A stretch of DNA of 43,052 bases from Pelotomaculum propionicicum (GTDB lineage Bacteria; Bacillota; Desulfotomaculia; Desulfotomaculales; Pelotomaculaceae). A model generated the notes under the pieces. It was not told where the DNA came from. It worked only from the letters and a program-made list of their open reading frames with translations, and ran no database searches. The position numbers were made by a program, and so were the translations under genes. The stretch is from contig NZ_QFFZ01000032.1 in assembly GCF_004369225.1 (NCBI RefSeq), forward strand, positions 1-43,052. Direction: 5' to 3'. Positions 35,598 through 42,992 of the stretch are shown one piece after another. The stretch's first letter is position 1. Each line of letters starts with the position of its first letter.

Positions 35598-35716
35598 CCC
35601 GTTTACCGCTATTGATTTTTTATTATGTCTAAAATCCTGTCTAAATATTGAGCGGTAAGTCGAACGATTATATTACAATTTATGTTATTTAATCTTCTAT
35701 TTTCCATATTTTGCAT

Positions 35717-35722
35717 TATAAT
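35717..35722 (+). promoter_or_regulatory. -10 element for the DUF2508 gene
   Basis: TATAAT stands 20 bases before the ribosome site GAGGTGAT of the DUF2508 gene; the -35 (about TTCTAT) is poor. The surrounding ATTATAATTAATAAT is almost symmetric and gives a TATAAT on the other strand too, facing the lipoprotein gene, so a divergent promoter pair is possible. Confidence 0.4.
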
Positions 35723-35742
35723 TAATAATGAGGTGATAATTG

Positions 35743-36081
35743 ATGAAGGTTGTTTCAGCATTTAAAAACCTGTACCAGGGAGAAATAACCAGGATCAAAG
35801 AGGCACTGGAAGGACCTGCTCCTCCCTTTTTAGTAACTGCTGTGGAGAACGCCCGGCGCGACTGGCGGGAGGCACTCAGAGAACTGGACCACATCGACCG
35901 GGACCTCGACGAATATGTTATTTTCAAAATTAACGCGGCTGAAAGGCGCTACATGGCGCTGCTGGAACAGGCCAGGAGAGAGGGCGTGCGGGCCTGGCCG
36001 GCCCTGGCGGAATATCCCTGTGAAAACATGGTGCACACCCCTGCCGGCAACGCGGATAACGCGCCCATCTGCACAGGATGA
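35743..36081 (+). CDS. DUF2508 family protein (YaaL-like)
   Basis: A 112-residue soluble protein. The central block ENARRDWREALRELDHIDRD, then LDEYVIFKINAAERRYMALL, is the DUF2508 pattern (an ARxDWxxA helix, then D-x-x-D-x-x-I then AAE-YM-LL). This family is known in Bacillus as YaaL. Function is unknown. ATG at 35743 has GAGGTGAT seven bases upstream; a TTG one codon earlier is possible. The C-terminal 25 residues after REGVRAWPALAEY are variable. The gene is convergent with udg and shares a bidirectional terminator. Confidence 0.78.
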   Translation: MKVVSAFKNLYQGEITRIKEALEGPAPPFLVTAVENARRDWREALRELDHIDRDLDEYVIFKINAAERRYMALLEQARREGVRAWPALAEYPCENMVHTPAGNADNAPICTG

Positions 36082-36084
36082 AAA

Positions 36085-36110
36085 AGCCGGGCACATCGGC
36101 CGGCTCTTTA
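36085..36110. terminator. Bidirectional terminator between DUF2508 and udg
   Basis: AGCCGG (36085-36090) pairs with CCGGCT (36100-36105), with CTTTA on the plus side and five A on the other side, giving T residues on the minus transcript. The udg stop TAA (36108-36110) lies in its tail. Confidence 0.75.
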
Positions 36111-36716
36111 TCCTTCAGCTATGATCTTGTATTCATCCCTGACCTTTTGGAAGTCCTCCCAGACAGGGCGCTTCTTGTTCATATCCCTCAAGAGGGCGGC
36201 CGGGTGGTAGGTGGGCATGATTTTTATGCCGCTTTTGCTGACCAGCCACTGGCCGCGCATTTTAGTAATCCTTGCTTCCGGATCGATCAGGTTTTGCAGG
36301 GCGGTGCTCCCCAACAGGACGATCAGATCCGGGGAAACCAGTTCGATCTGCCTGTAAAGCCAGGGCAGGCACTGCCCGGCTTCTTCCGGACGCGGCGCCC
36401 TGTTGCCCGGCGGACGGCACTTTACTACATTGGCAATATAGGTATGTGTGAACCGGTCCAGGTTAATTGCAGCCAGGATCTGGTCCAGCAGCTGGCCTGC
36501 CTTGCCGACAAAAGGACGCCCCTGCAGGTCTTCGTCAGCGCCTGGTCCCTCACCGATCAGCATCAATCTGGCATTGGGATTCCCCTCCCCGAAAACCACG
36601 CCGGTGCAACCGGCCCGTAAAGCGCAGCGTTTGCAGGGCAAAGCCATTTCTTTTAGCTCCTCAAGGCTGTTAACACCGCTCAGATCGTGGTCTTCCCTGT
36701 AAGTAACCTTGTTCAC
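36108..36716 (-). CDS. Uracil-DNA glycosylase, family 4 (Fe-S)
   Basis: A 202-residue glycosylase that removes uracil from DNA. Family-4 features: CKRCALRAGC near the N-terminus and VKCRPPGNRAPRPEEAGQC further on supply the four Cys of the 4Fe-4S cluster. The active-site motif GEGPGADEDLQGRPFVGKAGQLLD and the C-terminal PTYHPAALLRD motif are present. I start at GTG 36716 with GGGGGTGGT upstream, since the open frame to 36767 has no family counterpart. Its location near the uvr genes is not close enough to imply an operon. Confidence 0.93.
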   Translation of the reverse strand: MNKVTYREDHDLSGVNSLEELKEMALPCKRCALRAGCTGVVFGEGNPNARLMLIGEGPGADEDLQGRPFVGKAGQLLDQILAAINLDRFTHTYIANVVKCRPPGNRAPRPEEAGQCLPWLYRQIELVSPDLIVLLGSTALQNLIDPEARITKMRGQWLVSKSGIKIMPTYHPAALLRDMNKKRPVWEDFQKVRDEYKIIAEG

Positions 36717-36765
36717 GACACCACCCCCTAAAAGTTCTTTTCTCCCGCACCCCGGATTTTCCTGC

Positions 36766-36815
36766 AAAAAAAATCACGCAACCGGTCCATCCCAGATCAG
36801 CGTGATTTGTTTTTA
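36766..36815. terminator. Terminator downstream of cooT
   Basis: AAATCACGC (36771-36779) pairs with GCGTGATTT (36800-36808) around a 20-base loop. An A run (T run on the minus strand) precedes it, and TTTGTTTTTATT follows. It can stop cooT transcripts on the minus strand. Confidence 0.75.
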
Positions 36816-36864
36816 TTCTCTATTCTGAATTCTGACTCCTGAATTCTGTATTCTTGTTCCTTAT
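36816..36864 (-). repeat. Heptamer array 8 (cooT 3' end)
   Basis: Seven units: TTCTCTA, TTCTGAA, TTCTGAC, TCCTGAA, TTCTGTA, TTCTTGT, TCCTTAT. Base composition differs from the CGT-type arrays, but the 7-base period and the position are the same: the cooT stop TAA lies in the last unit. Confidence 0.7.
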
Positions 36865-37055
36865 TCAATCCTTTCCAGAATGATCTTGTGGTCAACCAGG
36901 GACAGTTCAGCAATCCTGGCTTTGATCATTTTCCTCTTCCCAAAGATATCCTCCAGCAGCAAGCCATCCTCGTATGGCACAACCCGGTCCACCGCTTCCA
37001 GGAAAAGCTCATCCTGCTCTCCCTGCTTCCTCAGATAAGCGTTAGATTCACACAA
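36861..37055 (-). CDS. cooT: CooT family nickel-binding protein
   Basis: A 64-residue protein of normal CooT length. The start MCESNAYLRKQGEQDELF, with Cys at position 2 (the nickel ligand in CooT), continues into DRVVPYEDGLLLEDIFGKRK, then the MIKARIAELSLVDHKIILE ending that marks the family. CooT serves nickel delivery to CO dehydrogenase in Rhodospirillum. The many homologues in CO2-fixing anaerobes are thought to do likewise, though some were annotated as RNA-binding. The start is TTG with GGAGGTGA eight bases upstream. No cooC or cdh genes are in the window. Confidence 0.85.
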   Translation of the reverse strand: MCESNAYLRKQGEQDELFLEAVDRVVPYEDGLLLEDIFGKRKMIKARIAELSLVDHKIILERIE

Positions 37056-37083
37056 AATATCTTCACCTCCGTAAAACAGCTGC

Positions 37084-37104
37084 GGCCTGTCACCCGGACA
37101 GGCC
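37084..37104 (-). other. Hairpin between minJ and cooT
   Basis: GGCCTGTC (37084-37091) and GACAGGCC (37097-37104) form a perfect 8-bp stem with a 5-base loop. On the minus strand it is followed by GCAGCTGTTTTACGGAGG, which runs into the cooT ribosome site. A weak terminator of the minJ message or a leader structure of cooT are both possible. Confidence 0.5.
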
Positions 37105-37190
37105 TTCGCGTCCTGCCGCGCAATGTTCCTTATTCAGACTGATATCATCCGGGCCTTTTGACTTGATTATATCCCCGCCCACTATTAGAG

Positions 37191-38444
37191 TCAACGCATA
37201 AATTTGCCCCAGGCTTGTTGCAGCCACCGCCCCAAGGGGCCAGTTGTGAGCAGTTCCAGGTACCGGCTTTCGTTGCTTTCAGGAACTGGCGCCAAGCCCC
37301 AGGTTTGCCCCGGTACAGCCTGGGCCACAATTACACTCCTGGACGTCCCGGCAGAGCGGCTATGGTAGTCTACCGCCACGGGCGGTATGGAGTTCTGCAT
37401 CAAATAACGGAATTCAGCATTACTCAGAGGCCTGATCCCGTTTATTGACATAACGACATCCCCCGGGCGCAGTCCGGAGCGCCAGGCCGGTCCTCCCGGC
37501 AGCACATCCATAACTCGTAATCCCTGCTCCGAGGGAACATAAAGGGGCTTTCCCTTCAATTCAATCCTTTTGCCTATATATATTACCGCTTCATGCCCGA
37601 GCGGAGAAAGTAGCGCCGCGAAAAAAGCCACTATCCTGCTTTGCCCGGCCAATAACGCGAGCGCCAGCAGGGTCAGGCTGTAGATACCCAGGAAAAGTGC
37701 GGAAAGCCTGCTCTTTTCAACCGGGCTCCTGGCAATGGCGATATCACCATAGCCAAGCCCCGCCACCAGAGGCTGCAGCATAAAAATGAGGTTCTGGAGG
37801 TCCCCCTGAACAACCGGGTTGATTAAAGGCCACCAGTCAGGCATTGCCACACTGCTTCCTTCAATGGAACTCCCGGCCAGTACCACCAGCGCCACAATGG
37901 GGATAGGCCAGAATTTCTGCAAAGTGAAGCCGCCGACCACATTACCCTCCGGCCCCTTGACGTAAGCGGGCACCGCTCCTAAATGGCCGCTGGCCAGGAT
38001 CAAAAAGCTCTCCACCATGTGCAGGATGGCCACCAGGGCCAGGATCTGCGGTACGCTTATCTGCGGGTATCCCAGCAGCAGGCTGGACAGGGCCAGGATG
38101 CCCCCGGCGTAGGCAAAGCATAAAAAGCGGATATTGACCAGCATAAGTAAAACGGCCACCGGCCACAGGTAATACAAGTCACCGGAAATGGTCAAGCCCA
38201 CAAAAACCAGCAGGCAGCTGCCGGCCAGGCCGCCCAGCAGGCCGAAACCCGTGGCCACGAGTATGTCGATCCCACTCCGCCTGGTCTTTACCCCAAAAAA
38301 GTCCGTCCTCAACCTTTCCATCCGGTTGTACTGCACGGCGATCAAAGCGAACACCACCAGGAAAAGAAACAGGAAAGCCGGGTCGGCGAAGGCCTGCAGG
38401 AAACTTATAAAGATTAAGGGCAGCACTTCAGAAAAAGGAAACAA
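37191..38444 (-). CDS. minJ: MinJ-like polytopic membrane protein with PDZ domain
   Basis: A 417-residue membrane protein. About eight hydrophobic segments fill residues 5-295, and a C-terminal PDZ domain follows (LRVMDVLPGGPAWRSGLRPG, then DVVMSINGIRPLSNAEFRYL). This layout, and the place beside a CtpA/B protease and ftsEX, matches Bacillus MinJ (YvjD), which bridges DivIVA and MinD at the poles and division site. Sequence identity beyond the layout cannot be judged by eye. The start is TTG with GAGGTGA seven bases upstream. A GGGGACA repeat lies between it and the protease gene. Confidence 0.78.
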   Translation of the reverse strand: MFPFSEVLPLIFISFLQAFADPAFLFLFLVVFALIAVQYNRMERLRTDFFGVKTRRSGIDILVATGFGLLGGLAGSCLLVFVGLTISGDLYYLWPVAVLLMLVNIRFLCFAYAGGILALSSLLLGYPQISVPQILALVAILHMVESFLILASGHLGAVPAYVKGPEGNVVGGFTLQKFWPIPIVALVVLAGSSIEGSSVAMPDWWPLINPVVQGDLQNLIFMLQPLVAGLGYGDIAIARSPVEKSRLSALFLGIYSLTLLALALLAGQSRIVAFFAALLSPLGHEAVIYIGKRIELKGKPLYVPSEQGLRVMDVLPGGPAWRSGLRPGDVVMSINGIRPLSNAEFRYLMQNSIPPVAVDYHSRSAGTSRSVIVAQAVPGQTWGLAPVPESNESRYLELLTTGPLGRWLQQAWGKFMR

Positions 38445-38503
38445 GCGGCGTCACCTCAACTCTGAAAAGTATTTCCCGCTGCGAGTTTACTCATCTGTGG
38501 AAA

Positions 38504-38532
38504 GGGGACACCTCTTTTAGAGCAATGTCCCC
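38504..38532. repeat. GGGGACA...TGTCCCC palindromic repeat, copy 2
   Basis: GGGGACA (38504-38510) and TGTCCCC (38526-38532) enclose CCTCTTTTAGAGCAA, with an inner CTCT/AGAG stem. It shares the arms and the ACCTCT inner start with the copy at 2479. Confidence 0.7.
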
Positions 38533-38574
38533 AAATCTTTTAATACTTCTGTTAGTAATGTACAGTATTTGGAT

Positions 38575-39732
38575 TTAACCGGCGGTTTTTTGTTTAATTA
38601 TTTCGAGCGCCCGGTCAAGCTGCACGTCGCGGGACTTGTCTTCCAGGGGCTGCACCAGGACATCCGGTTCGACCCCTTTTTGGTTGATATCATTTTTATT
38701 GGGTGTTAAATAGCGGGCGGTAGTCAACTTCAGACCGGCCCCGTTGTTCAGCGGGAAAACAGTCTGGACAACGCCCTTGCCAAAAGTTTTAGTGCCTACC
38801 AGTGTACCCGCGCCCGTGTCTTTCACCGCTCCAGCCAGTATCTCGGAAGCGCTGGCGCTGCCGCCGTTGATCAAAACAACCAGAGGGAGCCCTATTGTAC
38901 GGCCCTCGGAGGAAAACTCCTGGTCCTCACCGACACGGTAGTCAATAAAAACAATCGGGCCTTTGGGTATAAAGTTTTTCGCCACATTTACCGCGGTGCC
39001 CAATTCGCCGCCCGGGTTATCCCTGAGGTCCAGAATCAGGCCGGTAATGTACTCACCTTGCAGCTTGCTGAGCGTTGCTTTCATTTCTTCAGCTGTCCGC
39101 TCCGTAAATTGGCTGATAATAATATAGCCGATTTTCGTGCCTGACAGCACCTGGCCTTCCACCGTAGGCACACTTATTTCCTCCCTGACCAGGGCAAACT
39201 GCAGCGGCTCGGCATTACCCTGCCTGGTTACAGTCAGGCTTACAGACGAACCGACAGGCCCCCTCATCAGCTTTAAGGCGGTTTCCATATCAATGCCGCT
39301 GGTGTCTCTATCGTCGATTCTGGAAATGACATCACCGGCTTGAATGCCCGCCTTGGCCGCCGGCGTCCCCTGATAGGCGCGCACTACTGTGAGCTTTTGC
39401 TCCTTTAAGCCCACCAGTATGCCCAGACCCCCAAAAGAACCTTTGATCTGCTCCTTGAGCTGCGCGTAGGTTTTCGGTTCCAGGTACACTGAGTAGGGAT
39501 CATCCAGCGAGTCTACAATGCCTTTTATGGCGCCGTCCACCAGCTGGGTGGAGTTTACCGGCTGCAGGTACTGCGTGCGCACCAGAGTGATCACTTTAAT
39601 CAAATTGCCGAAATGTTTATAATCGCTGGCTAGAAGGCCGCCCACCAACACAAACAGGACAACCAGTATAATCCCCGCCGTCTTAAGCCACTTGCCGCCG
39701 CCAGACCTGGTCTTGTAATTATTATAGTCCAA
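38575..39732 (-). CDS. C-terminal processing protease (S41, CtpA/CtpB)
   Basis: A 385-residue exported serine protease. One N-terminal membrane helix (about 15-38) anchors it outside the cell. A PDZ domain follows (GGLGILVGLKEQKLTVVRAY, AGIQAGDVISRIDDRDTSGI), then the S41 core. The Ser-Lys dyad is Ser in LINGGSASASEILAGA and Lys in GTKTFGKGVVQTVF. The family trims C-termini of secreted proteins; Bacillus CtpB also acts in sporulation signalling. The start is TTG with AGGTGTGAG upstream. Its neighbours (EnvC, FtsEX, MinJ) resemble the Bacillus ftsEX-ctpB-minJ order. Confidence 0.95.
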   Translation of the reverse strand: MDYNNYKTRSGGGKWLKTAGIILVVLFVLVGGLLASDYKHFGNLIKVITLVRTQYLQPVNSTQLVDGAIKGIVDSLDDPYSVYLEPKTYAQLKEQIKGSFGGLGILVGLKEQKLTVVRAYQGTPAAKAGIQAGDVISRIDDRDTSGIDMETALKLMRGPVGSSVSLTVTRQGNAEPLQFALVREEISVPTVEGQVLSGTKIGYIIISQFTERTAEEMKATLSKLQGEYITGLILDLRDNPGGELGTAVNVAKNFIPKGPIVFIDYRVGEDQEFSSEGRTIGLPLVVLINGGSASASEILAGAVKDTGAGTLVGTKTFGKGVVQTVFPLNNGAGLKLTTARYLTPNKNDINQKGVEPDVLVQPLEDKSRDVQLDRALEIIKQKTAG

Positions 39733-39834
39733 AACTCACACCTGCCGTTCCTGTCTTCACATACGTTATTATACTACATTACTGTGGCAAACATGTCCAA
39801 TAATTAAGGATTTCTACCCTTATTAGAAGCACAA

Positions 39835-39855
39835 GCCGGGATCAATAATCCCGGC
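39835..39855. other. Hairpin after the M23 gene
   Basis: GCCGGGAT (39835-39842) and ATCCCGGC (39848-39855) form a stable stem with a 5-base loop, 35 bases past the M23 stop. On the minus strand the tail is TTGTGCTTCT, so termination would be partial. Confidence 0.5.
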
Positions 39856-39889
39856 GGCATAGTTGGAGTCATACAATCTTTAGGTTTTA

Positions 39890-41020
39890 TTAAAAATAGT
39901 TCATCGGGTCTACCGGTTCACCGTTGACATAAACAGTAAAATGAAGGTGCGGGCCCGTGGAAAGCCCGGTGCTGCCAATCCTGGCAATGGGGTCCCCTTT
40001 TCTTACTTCCTGACCCTGGTAAACCAGTTGGCTAGACAGGTGAGCGTACAGAGTCGTGACGCCCCCGCCGTGATCGATCATCACAATATTGCCGAAACCG
40101 CTCATGGAACTCGCATCTATAACGGTGCCGTCCTGAGCCGCCACCACGGTGTCCCCGTAATCCGCGGGAATGTCAATGCCCGAGTGAAAACGGGTCGAGC
40201 CCAGGATGGGGTGTACGCGGTAGCCGAAGGGTGAGGAAATATCAGTCCAGCCGGGCACCGGCCAGGCGAACCCGCCGCTGGAGGCAGGACGGTCTTTCGA
40301 GCGCAGTCGGGCGATCTCTTTCAAAATAGACTGTTCCTGAGCTTCCAGCCTGGCCTCCTCGGCTTCAATATCCCACAAGTCGGACTCCGCCTTGCTTAAT
40401 AGAATATTTTTCTCTTTTTGCCTGAGCGCAAGATCTTTGCGGGCCGCATCCTGCTCGGTGATCAAAGCTGCGAGCATTTCCTGCTGGACCTGCAGGTCGG
40501 CCTTTTTATTGTCAAGTCTCTGACGGTCGGCTTTAACCTGATTAACAGTTGATACGTCCTGTTGCACCACCCGCTTTAACATCTCAAGGCGGTTGATGAA
40601 GTCGCTGAAATCACTCGCTTCAAAAAGAACTTCAAGGTAGCTGACATTACCCGCCTCGTACATAGTGCGCACCCTTTTGTTTAACATCTCCGTACTCTGG
40701 TCAAGTTTTTTCTCGGCATCTCTCAGTTCGGCCTCGGTCTGACGTTGATTTTCGCTGACCCTGGCCATGTTGTCTTCCAACTCCTTGAGCTGAAGGCTTC
40801 TCTGAGTGATCTGGCTGTTTAGGTTAGCCACCTGCCCCGCATAATCATTGACAATGCCTCTGGCCTGGTCGGCTTCAGACCTCGTCTGCTCCAACTGCTC
40901 CCTGGTTTGGTTCAACTGATCCTCCAGGTCTTCGCCGTACGCTATACCCAGTGTGCCCGTCAGTATCACCATCGCCACTACCAGGAACAACGTTTTTTTC
41001 TTAAAAAAACCTGCAAACAA
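39890..41020 (-). CDS. EnvC/PcsB-like murein hydrolase with M23 peptidase domain
   Basis: A 376-residue secreted protein. A signal peptide (about residues 5-30, ending GIAYG-E) is followed by a long coiled coil (about 30-245) and a C-terminal M23 LytM domain. The zinc ligands and catalytic His are in [23 protein letters not shown] and GPHLHFTVY, all intact, so this is an active endopeptidase rather than a degenerate activator. Directly downstream of ftsX, it is the likely partner that FtsEX controls across the membrane, as CwlO, PcsB and EnvC are in other bacteria. The start is TTG 41020 with AAAGGGTGAT upstream; GTG nine bases earlier is possible. Confidence 0.93.
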   Translation of the reverse strand: MFAGFFKKKTLFLVVAMVILTGTLGIAYGEDLEDQLNQTREQLEQTRSEADQARGIVNDYAGQVANLNSQITQRSLQLKELEDNMARVSENQRQTEAELRDAEKKLDQSTEMLNKRVRTMYEAGNVSYLEVLFEASDFSDFINRLEMLKRVVQQDVSTVNQVKADRQRLDNKKADLQVQQEMLAALITEQDAARKDLALRQKEKNILLSKAESDLWDIEAEEARLEAQEQSILKEIARLRSKDRPASSGGFAWPVPGWTDISSPFGYRVHPILGSTRFHSGIDIPADYGDTVVAAQDGTVIDASSMSGFGNIVMIDHGGGVTTLYAHLSSQLVYQGQEVRKGDPIARIGSTGLSTGPHLHFTVYVNGEPVDPMNYF

Positions 41021-41081
41021 ACAAATCACCCTTTAAAATAAGATATTGCCGGCTAACATTATCAACTGCTTAACTGATTTT

Positions 41082-41104
41082 GTTCGGATAAATCCGAACC
41101 TACA
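41082..41104 (-). repeat. GTAGG-hairpin repeat, locus 3
   Basis: On the minus strand TGTAGG leads into the tight hairpin GTTCGGAT-TT-ATCCGAAC (41082-41099). It lies between ftsX and the M23 gene, inverted relative to loci 1 and 2. Confidence 0.65.
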
Positions 41105-41126
41105 TTTAATTAGAAATTCAGCTTAT

Positions 41127-42014
41127 CTACGCCCTCAAAAACCTGCGCATGCTGATCAAGCTACCTGTCGCACCGATAATCAATCCCAGCCCAATAAGCC
41201 CTCCCATCAGCGGTTTAATCAAATCACGGTCTGTCACCAGCTGCATAAAAGGCAGTGAGAGCTGAATATTTCCGATCAGGGAGAGGTATCCGAAGTAAAC
41301 AACCAGCACAGCTATAAGCGAGCCGGCCAGCCCGAGCACCATGCCCTCCAGGATGAAAGGAAACCTGACAAACCAGTCGGTTGCCCCGAGGAATTTCATA
41401 ATGCCGATCTCCTTGCGCCGGGCATAAACAGAAAGGCGGATAGTGGTGGCGATCAGGAATACCGCTGCGATTCCCAGCAGGATCATGGTAGCCAGTCCCG
41501 CCGCCCGGACCCACTTGCTCATGGCCAGCAGCTTTTCCACCACGCCTTGGCCATAGCGTACCTGGTCCACCTGGGCGAACGACTCAAACTCACCGGCCAG
41601 CGGCGCCACCTGGCCGGCGGTGATTGTCTTTATACGGAGAGTGTCAGGCAGCGGATTCTTTTCCTCCAGGCCGGACAGGATATCTTTTTTATCACCGAAG
41701 CTTTCCTTCATCTCTTCCAGAGCCTGCTGCTTGCTTATAAAAACAACCTGGGTCACTTCAGGCATGGCTCTTATTTTATTTTCAAGATCCTTAATCTGAT
41801 CGGGAGTGGTCTGATCTTTTAGAAACACACTGATTTCAACGCTGGATTCCAGGTTGGCGGCAATGTTGTTGGCATTCATCACCAGCAGCATGGAACTGCC
41901 TAAAATCAGCAAAGAAACAGCTACAACTCCAATCGACGCGATGGAGATCCAACTGTTGCGCACTACAGACTGAAAGGCCTCCCGGAAATAATAAGAAATG
42001 GTCTTAATCCTCAT
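41127..42014 (-). CDS. ftsX: Cell division protein FtsX
   Basis: A 295-residue permease-like subunit. Family features: MRIKTISYYFREAFQSVVRN at the N-terminus, a first membrane helix (about 23-45), a large external domain (about 50-165) that contacts the hydrolase partner, and three more helices ending with GLIGLGLIIGATGSLISMRRFLR. The ATG at 42014 overlaps ftsE by 11 bases and has GAAGGTG upstream; the open frame to 42068 has no counterpart. Confidence 0.95.
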   Translation of the reverse strand: MRIKTISYYFREAFQSVVRNSWISIASIGVVAVSLLILGSSMLLVMNANNIAANLESSVEISVFLKDQTTPDQIKDLENKIRAMPEVTQVVFISKQQALEEMKESFGDKKDILSGLEEKNPLPDTLRIKTITAGQVAPLAGEFESFAQVDQVRYGQGVVEKLLAMSKWVRAAGLATMILLGIAAVFLIATTIRLSVYARRKEIGIMKFLGATDWFVRFPFILEGMVLGLAGSLIAVLVVYFGYLSLIGNIQLSLPFMQLVTDRDLIKPLMGGLIGLGLIIGATGSLISMRRFLRA

Positions 42015-42690
42015 AGCGGTAAGCACCTTCTTCCTCGTCCCGCACGATTTTACCGCCTGTGAGTTCAACCACCCGTTTTTTCATGGCATTCACGATATCC
42101 CAGGCGTGGGTGGCCATGATGATAGTGGTGCCACGCCTGTTAATTTCTTTAAAGAGCTTCATCAGCTCCCAGGACGTTTCCGGGTCCAGGTTGCCCGTGG
42201 GCTCGTCGGCGATGATCAGGATCGGGTTGTTCACAATCGCCCGCGCCACGCACACCCGCTGCTGCTCTCCGCCGGACAGGTGGCCCGGGAAAACACCCGC
42301 CTTTTCAGCTAGACCTACCATGCTTAAAACGGCAGGCACCGTCTTTTTTATCTCCCGATTGGAAGCGCCGGTTACTTCCAAAGCAAAAGCTACGTTTTCT
42401 GCTACGGTTTTTTGCGAAAGCAGGCGAAAATCCTGAAAAACCATACCGATTTTACGCCTCAGGTAGGGAATATCCTTTTGGCGCATACGCACCACGTTTT
42501 TCCCGTTGAAGATAATCTGGCCGCGAGAAGGAAGCTCCTCTCTGTATAAAAGCTTGGTCAGGGTAGATTTGCCCGCCCCGCTGGGGCCGACCAGAAAGAC
42601 AAACTCGCCTTTATTAATGCGCAGGGTAACATCAGAGAGCGCTTTGTTGCCACCTGGGTAAACCTTGGTCACATTTTGCAGCTGAATCAA
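42004..42690 (-). CDS. ftsE: Cell division ATP-binding protein FtsE
   Basis: A 228-residue ABC ATPase. Walker A VGPSGAGKSTLTKLL, Q-loop GMVFQDFRLL, signature LSGGEQQRVCVARAI, Walker B ILIIADEPTGNLDP and switch His in IIMATHAWD are all present. With FtsX it forms the membrane complex that turns on a peptidoglycan hydrolase at division. TTG 42690 has GAGAGGTG upstream and gives the usual MIQLQNVTKVYPG; a GTG nine bases earlier is less well placed. Confidence 0.96.
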   Translation of the reverse strand: MIQLQNVTKVYPGGNKALSDVTLRINKGEFVFLVGPSGAGKSTLTKLLYREELPSRGQIIFNGKNVVRMRQKDIPYLRRKIGMVFQDFRLLSQKTVAENVAFALEVTGASNREIKKTVPAVLSMVGLAEKAGVFPGHLSGGEQQRVCVARAIVNNPILIIADEPTGNLDPETSWELMKLFKEINRRGTTIIMATHAWDIVNAMKKRVVELTGGKIVRDEEEGAYRYED

Positions 42691-42992
42691 TCCCCGCACC
42701 TCTCAATTTAAAATCGACGCATACTACAGACTATAGAAAAATTCGACGGCAAAAGCGTTGAATCCTTCCTGAAAAGGGACAAAAAGCAAAGGGGGACTAA
42801 TAGTTTGAAGGCAAAAAGCAGTTGTTGACGAAAATAGGGAGATAATACTATGCAGTATGAATTAAGCCCGGGAGGGGAGAGCCATTACAGAAAGATAGGA
42901 TGAATCATGAGGCAAAACCGTTACATTAGGCTCTTAAGTCCAAGTATCTTTGAAAAATGGAAAGAAACTAAGCAAACCCATGAAAAGACAAT

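Noticed and set aside
7463-36864. Heptamer arrays as CRISPR arrays
   Set aside because: The units are 7 bases with no spacers, and no cas gene is in the window.
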